Source: a virus. From it: DNA of 20,209 nt. The stretch spans positions 1 to 20,209 of IMG/VR virus record IMGVR_UViG_3300037117_000098; one strand, written 5' to 3'. The notes under the pieces are model-generated. The model had not been told where the DNA came from. It did no database searches and was given only the letters and a program-made list of their open reading frames with translations. Positions 6,650 to 14,192 of this stretch are shown here, piece after piece (the first letter of the stretch is position 1; each line of letters starts with the position of its first letter). A program made the translations under genes and the position numbers.

Positions 6650-8794
6650 TTACCGCTTGCCTGCGTGAAGCTTGAGCGCCTTGGTCATGGCATCCGCAGC
6701 AGACAGCGTCGGCTCGGACTTCATGAGGCGCGCTGCAGTATCCGAAGCGGACTCTCCCGCTTCAACGCCCGGAGGCGGGGGAACGGGCGGAGCGGCTGCG
6801 CCGGCGTCGGTGCTTCCGACGACGTCCTTGCCACCTCCGGTGAGGTCCTTCATGAGGTACTTCTTGACGCCACGGAGGACGGGGTAGACCTCGTCGAACG
6901 CCTTGCGGTCGGCCTTGGCCGCCACGAGCATAAGCGCCTTGTGCTTGTCGGTGAGCTTCTGGGAATCCTTGTGATCCTCGAACGCCGTCTCGACGCGAGC
7001 ATCGAGTTCGGCCTTGTCACGGGCCGCACCCTCTGCCTGCAGGGTGACGATCTGCGCCTCAGAAGCCGCGAGCTTCGACTGCTTCTCGTTGAGCTGCAGC
7101 GTGAGCGTGGCGACCTGCGCCTCCGCGGCCGTAAGCTTCGTGGTGACTTCCTTCATCGCGATTGACTCGGCCATAACGTCCTCTTTGCTCATCTTGGTCA
7201 CTTGCCCCTTGTCGTTCATCGTGTAGCCCGACGTGTCGAGGGCGGCGCTGCCAGAAGCGGCAGCACTACCGGACCCGACAATGGGGGCGTTCATTGCTGC
7301 GGAACCACCTTCTTCGATTCCAGACATCGGTGCGCTGCCAGACATCGGTGCGCTGCCGGACATCGGTGCGCTGCCGGAGAGGGGCGCCGAACCGGACAGA
7401 GCAGCCTTGTCGGACTCGATCGCCGTAGCGTTGTCGATCTGACGCTCTGCCCCGCCGCCCGACTCTTGACCGGGGTGCATCCGCGCCTCGTGCTCTGCAA
7501 TCGCGGCTTCGATCATCTCTTCCACCGCGTCGAGCATGTCGTCGACATGCATCGTCATCGGAGCGCCGAGCTCCTCACGCATGCGGTCGCAGTAGCCGCT
7601 CATGTCCACGCCAGAGGACATGCCGTTCTGGTCCTGCGCCTTGTGCATCTCGCGCATCGCCCGAGCGCGCTCGAGGCACTCGTGCGGCGTAGTAGCTTCG
7701 GGCATTCCTAGGCACGCCCGAATCTTGGGCATGAACTCGTGGGAGCTGGCGGCGAATCCACTCATGTTGATGGACCTTCTAGGGGTGCGGAGGGTTGTGC
7801 CGGCGGCTGCGACGATATCCTTCGCTGCCAAAGGCTGGAGGCCCCTGAGGAAGGGCTGGTTGGTCAAGGCAACGCTAGTGAGCCGCGCGCCGATCTGCTT
7901 GCCCGAAACGGGGTGACGAGCGCCGAAGCGAATCGCCGGAGAAACGAACTTGTACTTCTTCTCGCGAATGTACGTCTTCGCGGGCTCGAGCCACTCAACG
8001 AGAGCGTGTAGGCCGTCGGGCTGAACCTTCAGCTCCTTGATCCAGGCCTGCGCCGGAGCGCCCGTGACCGGGATGCTGCCGGAGGTCGCGTCGCCCTCGG
8101 ACGCATGTTCGAAGTCGAAACTGACGTGTTTACCGTCGATCTCGCTATAGTTGCGGACGATGTCACCGAGGGTCGTGTCGTCGAGTGAGAACTCGCCGGC
8201 TCCATGTCCCTTGAAACTGCCTCGAGTAGAGATCTGGTTCCAGACCGGACCGTCGCCATCCGCAGCACCGGCTGAGAACTCAAGCACCTGACGAAGTTCG
8301 TCGGTGCCATCCTTCATGTGCCGGATTTCGAACTTGCCGTGCTCCGGATGATCGTACGTGATCGTCATCGCGGGCTTGCGATACGGACCGCGAGGCATAA
8401 CCGATACAGCATCGGGAGCCGCAGCTTCCGGCTTCACATAGCCGACAGGCATTACCGACACGACGTCGTCGCTGGCAGTGACCTCGACGCCGAACTTCTT
8501 ACCAGCGGCAGCGATGCGGCGGTGAATCTTCGCAGCCGTGGCCTTCGAGATGCGTCCGGCCTTCACTTCCTGAGCAAGACGCGCGGCAGCGTTTCTGACG
8601 TGGGAGGCGTCTGCGACCGGAAACTTCCTTTGCTCCGGCCAGGCAAACTGACTGTCCGGAAGAGCGTTGCGCTTCTTCGAGGGCAGATCCGCCATGGTAG
8701 CGTCGGTGTAACCGAGAACCGGCTTCTTCACAGCACCCGGCACGTGTACGTCGCCAACGGCGAGGTCCATCGCGACTGTCTGAGAATCGGCCAC
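6650..8794 (-). CDS. Prohead protease and scaffold fusion (Mu gpI-like)
   Basis: Encodes 714 residues from a GTG start with AGAGGCAGG upstream. Residues 9-38 repeat a segment of the major capsid protein (DLAVGDVHVPGA). Residues 45-104 hold a small domain often found in phage proteases (ALPDSQFAWPEQRKFPVAD ... HVRNAAARLAQ). Residues about 185-325 are the protease domain: 'DDTTLGDIVRNY', 'VSFDFEHASEG' with His230, 'APAQAWIKELKVQPDGLHAL', 'YKFVSPAIRFG' and 'LTSVALTNQPFLRGL' with Ser307. This is the Mu-like gpI protease (assemblin-type clan); His230 and Ser307 are the likely catalytic pair by family analogy. The C-terminal half has acidic helices, a six-residue repeat (about 467-491), a coiled coil (about 550-600) and a basic tail, as in scaffolds. 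In Mu a separate scaffold (Z) comes from inside the same gene; Met344 or Met526 could serve here. Confidence 0.87.
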   Translation of the reverse strand: MADSQTVAMDLAVGDVHVPGAVKKPVLGYTDATMADLPSKKRNALPDSQFAWPEQRKFPVADASHVRNAAARLAQEVKAGRISKATAAKIHRRIAAAGKKFGVEVTASDDVVSVMPVGYVKPEAAAPDAVSVMPRGPYRKPAMTITYDHPEHGKFEIRHMKDGTDELRQVLEFSAGAADGDGPVWNQISTRGSFKGHGAGEFSLDDTTLGDIVRNYSEIDGKHVSFDFEHASEGDATSGSIPVTGAPAQAWIKELKVQPDGLHALVEWLEPAKTYIREKKYKFVSPAIRFGARHPVSGKQIGARLTSVALTNQPFLRGLQPLAAKDIVAAAGTTLRTPRRSINMSGFAASSHEFMPKIRACLGMPEATTPHECLERARAMREMHKAQDQNGMSSGVDMSGYCDRMREELGAPMTMHVDDMLDAVEEMIEAAIAEHEARMHPGQESGGGAERQIDNATAIESDKAALSGSAPLSGSAPMSGSAPMSGSAPMSGIEEGGSAAMNAPIVGSGSAAASGSAALDTSGYTMNDKGQVTKMSKEDVMAESIAMKEVTTKLTAAEAQVATLTLQLNEKQSKLAASEAQIVTLQAEGAARDKAELDARVETAFEDHKDSQKLTDKHKALMLVAAKADRKAFDEVYPVLRGVKKYLMKDLTGGGKDVVGSTDAGAAAPPVPPPPGVEAGESASDTAARLMKSEPTLSAADAMTKALKLHAGKR
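7323..7394 (-). repeat. 18-bp tandem repeat encoding SGSAPM units
   Basis: Three exact or near-exact 18-bp copies (7323-7340, 7341-7358, 7359-7376; unit gacatcggtgcgctgccg on the plus strand, one base different in the first) are followed by a degenerate fourth copy. In the scaffold reading frame they encode S-G-S-A-P-M repeated, with SGSAPL first. Related SGSAA units continue nearby. This is a low-complexity linker in the protease/scaffold protein, prone to slippage. Confidence 0.85.
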
Positions 8795-8803
8795 TACCTG
8801 CCT

Positions 8804-9535
8804 CTAGTTCAGGAAGATGAGGTCGATCACGGACGCCGAGTCGGAGGCGTTCTTCGCCATCCCGGCACCCGTTGCGATCGGAGCCACGCTCACGGTACCG
8901 ATAGCCCCGGTGGCCGTGACGATCACGGAGTAGCCGTAGGTTCCAGCGTCGGGGGTGTGGCCGTAGGTGACGGTCAGAGCCGCATTCACAGTACCCGTGT
9001 TCGCGCTAAGCGGAACGGTCTGAATCGCGGCGTGCGTACCGGACGTGAGAGCGACGCTCTTGAGAACGACCTTGTCCGGGTACAGAAGAGGATCGTCCGT
9101 TCCAACCTTGGCGGTGTTCGCCGCATCCGAGTGGAACACGGACTTGCCGAAGAGAGTGTCTTCGCCACCGATGGCGACAGCCAAGCCTGCAGGAATGAGC
9201 GCGCCGTTCTGAAACCACGAAGGGCGCGTGAGCACGTACGGCGCACTCGCGCCGCCCGTCGCAGTCACGACGTAGAAACCAGCGTCCTTGGCCGCTGGGA
9301 GGTTCGTGGACCCAGCGAGCACGAGCACCGTATCGCCGGCCGCTGGCGTATAGCCGTTCTGCGCAGCGATGACGATGTTCGACGTGCCCTTGAGCACGCC
9401 GGTGCCGCTACCCGTCGCCGTCGCAGGCAAAGCCTTGACGACGCCTCGGCAGCCCGCACCCGCCATCGCCACAACGGCGGCAGCGATTCGCGGCGTGAAG
9501 GTCTCATTGCTGTCCAACGGAGTAGGCGTGCTCAT
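8804..9535 (-). CDS. Virion structural protein, beta-rich, between portal and protease
   Basis: Encodes 243 residues from the ATG at 9535, preceded by AGGGA; a longer open frame to 9565 exists but would overlap the portal gene and lacks a site. The protein begins MSTPTPLDSNETFTPRIAAA. Near residues 60-95 it has 'AAGDTVLVLAG' and 'GFYVVTATGG', the 'G-D-x-V-L-V ... N-G-x-Y-x-V' repeat unit common in phage tail and head appendage proteins. The C-terminal half is further Thr/Ala/Gly-rich strands. It has no homologue at this place in Mu; a head fibre or decoration protein is the best guess. Composition and position support a virion role; the exact one is not known. Confidence 0.78.
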   Translation of the reverse strand: MSTPTPLDSNETFTPRIAAAVVAMAGAGCRGVVKALPATATGSGTGVLKGTSNIVIAAQNGYTPAAGDTVLVLAGSTNLPAAKDAGFYVVTATGGASAPYVLTRPSWFQNGALIPAGLAVAIGGEDTLFGKSVFHSDAANTAKVGTDDPLLYPDKVVLKSVALTSGTHAAIQTVPLSANTGTVNAALTVTYGHTPDAGTYGYSVIVTATGAIGTVSVAPIATGAGMAKNASDSASVIDLIFLN

Positions 9536-9540
9536 GTGGT

Positions 9541-11361
9541 TTATTCCCTGTGTCCTTCGAGCCACTGCGTGGCATCAACAAGTGCTGCTTCCAATGCAGG
9601 ATCCCCAGAAAAACTCTCTGTTGGATGGGCCTTGAGAGTGGCGAGCAGATCCTGAAGCTTCTTTTTCGCTTGTGCTACTGAGGCTCCCGGGGGACCTGAC
9701 GCGCCACCAAAAGCCGGTTTCGCTGCTGCTTTGGACTTTGCGATCTCGAGCTTCGCTCCACCGAGCGTGCCGGCACCGGGCTTCGGTGTCAGCGAAGGAT
9801 CTATCTCAGCGGGTGCCGTAACGTCGAGCGGGAGCATCCTTCTGTATTCGGACTCGCTAGACTTCGGAACAACAGGAAGACCGATTTCCTCCGCGATGCG
9901 ATCTGCGTCAACAGGAACGTTTCGATCTGCTGCTTCCGTAGCCATCTTCAGAATGGCGTGCGGATCTTCGTCTTCAACGTGGATCTTCATCACCGGAACA
10001 AGATGCTCCGCATCCGCGTGATTCAGTAGCGTGAGCGGCGTGAGAAGCTGCTCGCGCAATGCCTCGGACATCGTGTCGGCGAAGAACGAGAACACGTTCT
10101 TCTCTTCGGTAGCGTGAACCTCTCCGAGAGCGCGGTTACCACCGTGGGCTCCGACGTTCGTGGTGAGCGTGCTGCCGAGCGTGCCCTTCGACTCCTCCTC
10201 GTTGCAGACTTCGAGAAGCTTGTCGAACGTGATCTTGTTGTTGCGTGCCTCGGGCGTGTTGAGCACGAGCTTGAGGCTGTCGGCGTGTGTGAAGCTCGCG
10301 AGCGTCCCGCTGGCGATGGCCGCCGCTGCTGACTCGCCGGCGCTGATATCCTGCTCGGTTGCCTCGCGCGGCTTCATGCCGCCTTCTGCATCCGGATCCG
10401 CGGTGTTGTACGTGATCTCGGGAATCGGCTTCGAAAACTGCTCGAGGTACCGAAGTGCGTTTCTAGCAGAGGCGCGCTTGATCAGCGCCCACTCTGCTAC
10501 GAGTCGGCCGGAGCCTTCACGAGTAGCGTAATCGCCAGAAATCTGGGGGGCGTAGACGATGAACTTGTAAGGCCAGTCCGCGACGCGGAGGCCGAACATG
10601 TTCGAGTTCGTCGGGCTCTGTCCGTAAGGTTCCGTGCCGGCAACCTGGCCCTGGTCCCAGATGAACATGTCCCACGAGTTGCTGTCGGGGAACGAGATAC
10701 GACGGCTGTGGATGAACCCGAGCCGAGTAACTAGCCAGGACCCGTCTGTGTCCTGTGAGTAGTGGTTTTCAACCGCGCCGACGCCGTAGTACGAACCGAA
10801 GCCAAGAGCATAGATGCTCTGCTTGAAGTTGTGGATGCGGGTGAGACGGTACGCGATGTCGAGCGCAATTTCCTTCGCCCGATCTGTATCCTTGTGACCC
10901 TTCGGCAACTTCGCAGGCGTGAGTTCCATCCGGCCGTTCATGATGGCCAGAATCGGCTTGCGGACAACCGCGAAGAGGTGCGGGTCTCTTTCGAGGATCT
11001 CCCGGAGGAGATCGACGTATTGCATGCGGTAGCCCACGAGGGCCAACCGCTGCACCGCAGAAAGATAGGCGAAGGTAAGGCCGCTTCCGATTATAATCGG
11101 GTAGCGATCGATCAGCGGACGGGGAGCTAGTGCGTCCTTCGTGTTCCCCTGAGAAACAACCTCGGGAACAACAGGAGCAGCAGAACCAAAGTTCTTCTTC
11201 GGGGGCCCATACGCCCTGCGGGCAGGCGCCTCTCCGGGGTAGATGCCTGCGATGTTCTGGTCCGCCCGGACGCTCTTCCCCTCGAAGGCGCTACCGATGG
11301 AGAACTTGCTGTTGGCTTTTACAGCCGACGCCTTGCGCGGCTTGTTGATCCGCTTGGGCAT
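9541..11361 (-). CDS. Portal protein (DUF935, Mu gp29-like)
   Basis: Encodes 606 residues. I choose the ATG at 11361 because GGAG lies seven bases upstream; the GTG at 11367 is only one base after that site. After a basic, flexible N-terminus the domain begins near 'YVDLLREILERDPHLFAVVRKP', typical of DUF935 portals ('L-L-x-x-m-x-e-x-D-p-h-l-x-a-v-l-x-x-R'). Further family features are 'ALGFGSYYGVGAVE', 'RLGFIHSRRISFP', 'WALIKRASARNALRYLEQFSKPIPE' and the late 'ALGEVHATEEKNVFSFFAD', close to the 'Q-A-x-x-V-H-x-d-v' element. Twelve copies form the portal ring through which DNA passes. The last 100 residues are Ala/Pro-rich and helical. It heads the virion operon, after a candidate promoter, and no terminase gene stands before it. 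Confidence 0.88.
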   Translation of the reverse strand: MPKRINKPRKASAVKANSKFSIGSAFEGKSVRADQNIAGIYPGEAPARRAYGPPKKNFGSAAPVVPEVVSQGNTKDALAPRPLIDRYPIIIGSGLTFAYLSAVQRLALVGYRMQYVDLLREILERDPHLFAVVRKPILAIMNGRMELTPAKLPKGHKDTDRAKEIALDIAYRLTRIHNFKQSIYALGFGSYYGVGAVENHYSQDTDGSWLVTRLGFIHSRRISFPDSNSWDMFIWDQGQVAGTEPYGQSPTNSNMFGLRVADWPYKFIVYAPQISGDYATREGSGRLVAEWALIKRASARNALRYLEQFSKPIPEITYNTADPDAEGGMKPREATEQDISAGESAAAAIASGTLASFTHADSLKLVLNTPEARNNKITFDKLLEVCNEEESKGTLGSTLTTNVGAHGGNRALGEVHATEEKNVFSFFADTMSEALREQLLTPLTLLNHADAEHLVPVMKIHVEDEDPHAILKMATEAADRNVPVDADRIAEEIGLPVVPKSSESEYRRMLPLDVTAPAEIDPSLTPKPGAGTLGGAKLEIAKSKAAAKPAFGGASGPPGASVAQAKKKLQDLLATLKAHPTESFSGDPALEAALVDATQWLEGHRE

Positions 11362-11465
11362 CGGCACACTCCAGGGGCGCCGTTTGCTATTTCGCTGCGG
11401 CGGTCCTCTTTGGTTTAGAGGGTGCGACGCCGCAGCGGCGAGGATGCAGGCGCCGCTCCCTATGT

Positions 11466-11493
11466 AGTATTTTCAGAGCTTCGGCCGCGTCAA
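11466..11493 (-). promoter_or_regulatory. Candidate sigma70-type promoter of the virion operon
   Basis: On the minus strand TTGACG (11493-11488) is followed after 16 bases by AATACT (11471-11466). The -35 matches five of six consensus bases and the -10 four of six. It lies in the 128-bp gap before the portal gene, the largest gap between coding genes on this side of the tRNA array, and is about 100 bases from the portal start. A short inverted repeat (11428-11440, CGCCG-CAG-CGGCG) follows in the leader. Host sigma preference is unknown. Confidence 0.42.
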
Positions 11494-11810
11494 GGTGCGT
11501 AAGGCGGGAGACCTACACATCGACGAATGTGCGAGATATTAGCCTCTATATCGCTAACTCGCGACTCCAGAACATCCAACCTAGAATACGCGCCTCGATC
11601 GGATGTATCCAACAAGCGTCTTAGTACACCTTTCCTTACATATATGGGTGCGTGCTTGCCTGCAGTCATCTGGAAGGCTAGGCGAGGCTCTTCCGCAGAC
11701 TGTAACTTGATGAACCGCAAGAAGGTATCGTGACTCTTCTTCGCCCACGTCTCATCGAGCGTGGCGGCGAAGTCCTTCGCCCTACGCATGTCTAGTGCGC
11801 CTTCGTTCAC
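11490..11810 (-). CDS. Small protein, 106 residues, unknown
   Basis: Starts at GTG (11810) with AAGGAG six bases upstream and overlaps the stop of the helix-turn-helix gene by 4 nt (GTGA). The product has a helical first part (MRRAKDFAATLDETWAKKSH), a middle with 'FQMTAGKHAPIYVRKG' and a coiled-coil-like C-terminus with heptad spacing (YSRLDVLESRVSDIEANISH). It ends in a Pro-rich tail. No family recognised. Because it follows a small DNA-binding protein and directly precedes the virion promoter and portal, it could be a packaging or regulatory partner, but nothing in the sequence proves this. Confidence 0.72.
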   Translation of the reverse strand: MNEGALDMRRAKDFAATLDETWAKKSHDTFLRFIKLQSAEEPRLAFQMTAGKHAPIYVRKGVLRRLLDTSDRGAYSRLDVLESRVSDIEANISHIRRCVGLPPYAP

Positions 11811-12025
11811 GGCTTCTCCTTCGCCTGATCGAGTAACCCCGTCCTATCGAGCCATTTCCAACTGCGCAAAACGAAACCGTCCCGCCTGCGCGGAGGCTTC
11901 GTCAACGCGTCGTGCGGTCGCCAGCCGAGCAGCAGCCTGGCCCGGATGCAGACCTCGGGGATGCCGAGTTCGCGAGCCGCCGCGGAAACCTGCTCGTCTG
12001 TGGGCTGCTCTTCCACGCCGCTCAT
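11807..12025 (-). CDS. Small helix-turn-helix protein
   Basis: Encodes 72 residues. I use the ATG at 12025, which overlaps the glycosyltransferase stop as ATGA; an upstream ATG at 12076 would extend it inside that gene. The central part reads 'QVSAAARELGIPEVCIRARLLLGW' (split here: about residues 10-33) followed by 'RPHDALTKPPRR'. The A-R-x-L-G-I-x-x-x-x-I-x-x-R-l-x-x-G-W-x-x-x-x-A-L-T-x-P-P pattern is a homeodomain-like helix-turn-helix seen in many short phage proteins. It may bind DNA, for example as a regulator or a small-terminase-like factor; the size is too short for a full small terminase. Confidence 0.72.
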   Translation of the reverse strand: MSGVEEQPTDEQVSAAARELGIPEVCIRARLLLGWRPHDALTKPPRRRDGFVLRSWKWLDRTGLLDQAKEKP

Positions 12026-13605
12026 CTCCGCCTCATCGCTGCCAGGGCCTCGCGTTCCGATTTGCATTGAATGCACTCACAACGATTCACAACAGCAGGG
12101 GAGGGATGCACCGGCACCTCTGGCAGCCCCGCCTTGGCCATCCCCACGAACGCTCGAAGCGCGTGGTTGCCAGGAAACTTCACCGCCCGGTCGTACAGTT
12201 TTGCCAGCAGGGGTCCAGGCATGCTGCGCATCGTATCCCGATCCTCTTCAAGCCGCTCGGCGGCATACAGCGAAGGATGTAGAAGACGAATCATCGCCCG
12301 CCACCACCGGTCCGCCCCGTTCTTCTGGTCCCAACGGAACAGGCTCTCGTCGTGGACTCGGTACTTGTAAAGGTACTCAGGGATCTGCGTGACCTTCAAC
12401 TTGTCGCCCACGGCGTCGAAGGCGTCCACCCACAGGCCCCAATCTTCGTACGAAATCTCGGGTCGGTAACCACCCACGAGCTCCCACAACTTCTTGGGGT
12501 ATAGCGCGATGGCCGGTAGGCAGTTCTGCTCAAGAAGCCCCTCCCACGGCGCTAGATTCCACACGTTGCTCGATGCGCCGAACTCCTGCACTCGACAAGA
12601 GGCAATGGCGAACTCTTCGTTCTCCACGTGCGGTAGTGTCTTCTCAATGAACTGCGGATGAACAATGTCGTCGGCGTCCGGACCGGACAGAATGAACCGC
12701 CCTCGCGCTGCAGCGATGCCGATGTTCCTAGCATCAGACAGGCCGCGGGGCGGAGCTTCGATAACCCGGATACGTCCATCTGCCTCAAACTTCCTAGCCA
12801 CATCGGCGGAGGCGGCGTCCCCGCATACAACGATGATCTCCGTATCGCGGAAAGTCTGAGCACACGCACTGGCGATGGATTCGTACAGGTACTTAGCTTG
12901 GCCATACGCGGGGATGATGATCGACACGGTGGGAACAGGGCCGTCGTAGGGCTCCGGCTCGGGGGCTTGCTTCCACTCGGGCGGATCCGTCCACCGGCCG
13001 TTCTCATCGCGCTTCACGCCCTGCGTGCCGGTCCAGTGGTGGATTCCGTATACAGGGGAGTCTCCCGGAGCTAGCTGACCGCCGTAATGCCACGGGCAGA
13101 ACGTGCGACCCGGATGCACTTTCAACTCTGGATGCAGCTTCGCCAGTCGGGTGATGACGCCAGGGCCGAGTTCGAACACGGCCTGCTTGGTCATGTCTAG
13201 CTTCGGAATCTCCTCGACGATGCGCTTGAAGAAAGCTGACCTAGGCCTCGAGCCGAGCACGCAGGAAGCAATCCAGCCGGGTGGTGCGGAGACCTCGTTT
13301 TCCCAAGAGGCGAAGCACTCGGCTGACAAGAAGGAATCCGGAATGCGCTGAACGCACTCCATGTCAGTGTCCAAATGGATCCCGCCGACATCGTACAGAT
13401 CCCAAAAACGGGCGAGATCTGATTTGCCATTCAACTCCCGCATCGCATCCCACTGCTCAGGATATGGAAATCCGGTCGCATCCCGTCGGATGCGGAACTC
13501 GTAGTCCGGATGGAACTTGCGCCAGGTATCGAGAAGAGCCGTCGGCATCGGCTTAGCACAATTTGAAGACGTAAACCACTGAATGTGGAAGATCCTGGGT
13601 ATCAC
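12022..13605 (-). CDS. Two-domain glycosyltransferase (GT32-like plus GT2)
   Basis: Encodes 527 residues from a GTG start, with GGAGG upstream, overlapping the preceding gene as GTGA. Residues 1-195 resemble the GT32/OCH1-type sugar transferases: 'IPRIFHIQWF', 'SDLARFWDLYDVGGIHLD' and the DTD metal site at 79-81. Residues 226-430 form a GT2 (GT-A) domain: 'VSIIIPAYGQAKYLYESI', 'GLSDARNIGIAAARGRFIL', 'PDADD' at 309-313 as the DxD-type site, and 'SYEDWGLWVDAF' with the ED pair expected for the catalytic base. A C-terminal extension ends in CECIQC, a cysteine cluster that may bind zinc. Both domains are complete, so the enzyme could add two different sugars in turn. With three methyltransferases next to it, it probably builds a methylated glycan on virion proteins or host surface; the acceptor is unknown. 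Confidence 0.88.
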   Translation of the reverse strand: MIPRIFHIQWFTSSNCAKPMPTALLDTWRKFHPDYEFRIRRDATGFPYPEQWDAMRELNGKSDLARFWDLYDVGGIHLDTDMECVQRIPDSFLSAECFASWENEVSAPPGWIASCVLGSRPRSAFFKRIVEEIPKLDMTKQAVFELGPGVITRLAKLHPELKVHPGRTFCPWHYGGQLAPGDSPVYGIHHWTGTQGVKRDENGRWTDPPEWKQAPEPEPYDGPVPTVSIIIPAYGQAKYLYESIASACAQTFRDTEIIVVCGDAASADVARKFEADGRIRVIEAPPRGLSDARNIGIAAARGRFILSGPDADDIVHPQFIEKTLPHVENEEFAIASCRVQEFGASSNVWNLAPWEGLLEQNCLPAIALYPKKLWELVGGYRPEISYEDWGLWVDAFDAVGDKLKVTQIPEYLYKYRVHDESLFRWDQKNGADRWWRAMIRLLHPSLYAAERLEEDRDTMRSMPGPLLAKLYDRAVKFPGNHALRAFVGMAKAGLPEVPVHPSPAVVNRCECIQCKSEREALAAMRRR

Positions 13606-14192
13606 AGCTTCACCCCCTCCATCGTCATCGTCTCAAGCTGAAAAAAGCCATCTGGCATACGACCCACTGGCTCAAGGTTGCACAACTCGGGAGTGTCTGA
13701 CTTGCCCACCGAGTATCGACGAACACCTGAGAAGCCTGCAGAGATCATTGCCGCCTCAAGAGTAACCGCGTCATAGATGAACTGATGGCCCCAGGCCCTC
13801 ATGAAACGGTTCACGACGTGACATCGACTCGGATAGGGTATCTCAGAAGACGGAGACTGGTGGTACTGATACATCACGTACTCACGCATCTGAGAAGGTC
13901 CCAAATTGCCCTCGACGAGCCTCGCCAGGAACAACAGGTCTGGCGTGGAGATGCGGATGCGGCCTCGCGGCTTCAAGACGCGAAAGCACGTAGCCAGCAT
14001 CTTCTCGCCGTCCTCGAACGTCATGTGTTCGATGAGGTGGGACGCGAAGACGAAAGACGCACACCCATCCTCGAACTTCGCGAGCGTGCGTGCGTCGTCT
14101 ACGACGACGTGCGACGCATGGGCGCAGAGATCCACGTCGACCCATTGTCGATCGTGCAAGAAGTCGTCATCGCAGCCGAGGTTCAGTTTCAA
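13602..14192 (-). CDS. SAM-dependent methyltransferase (Methyltransf_11-like)
   Basis: Encodes 196 residues from a TTG start at 14192, giving (M)KLNLGCDDDF at the very N-terminus, the usual opening of this family; AAGAGG lies a few bases upstream. The reading frame is open to 14252, but that would overlap the previous gene deeply. Motif I is 'LNLGC', the acidic residue of strand 2 is in 'WVDVDL', and the post-motifs are 'ASHLIEHMTFEDGEKML' and 'RVLKPRGRIRISTPD', the classical 'L-x-P-G-G' turn with Arg for Gly. Related enzymes methylate sugars or small molecules during polysaccharide and antibiotic synthesis. It overlaps neighbours at both ends by 4 nt. Confidence 0.85.
   Translation of the reverse strand: MKLNLGCDDDFLHDRQWVDVDLCAHASHVVVDDARTLAKFEDGCASFVFASHLIEHMTFEDGEKMLATCFRVLKPRGRIRISTPDLLFLARLVEGNLGPSQMREYVMYQYHQSPSSEIPYPSRCHVVNRFMRAWGHQFIYDAVTLEAAMISAGFSGVRRYSVGKSDTPELCNLEPVGRMPDGFFQLETMTMEGVKL

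Noticed and set aside
7323-7394. Possible CRISPR-like repeat
   Set aside because: The 18-bp units are directly adjacent without spacers and encode an in-frame peptide repeat.
9536-9565. Ten-residue upstream extension of the structural gene
   Set aside because: It overlaps the portal gene and the Shine-Dalgarno supports the ATG at 9535.
8318-9655. 445-codon open frame on the plus strand
   Set aside because: Antisense to the protease and structural genes, Arg-rich, no motif; a shadow frame.
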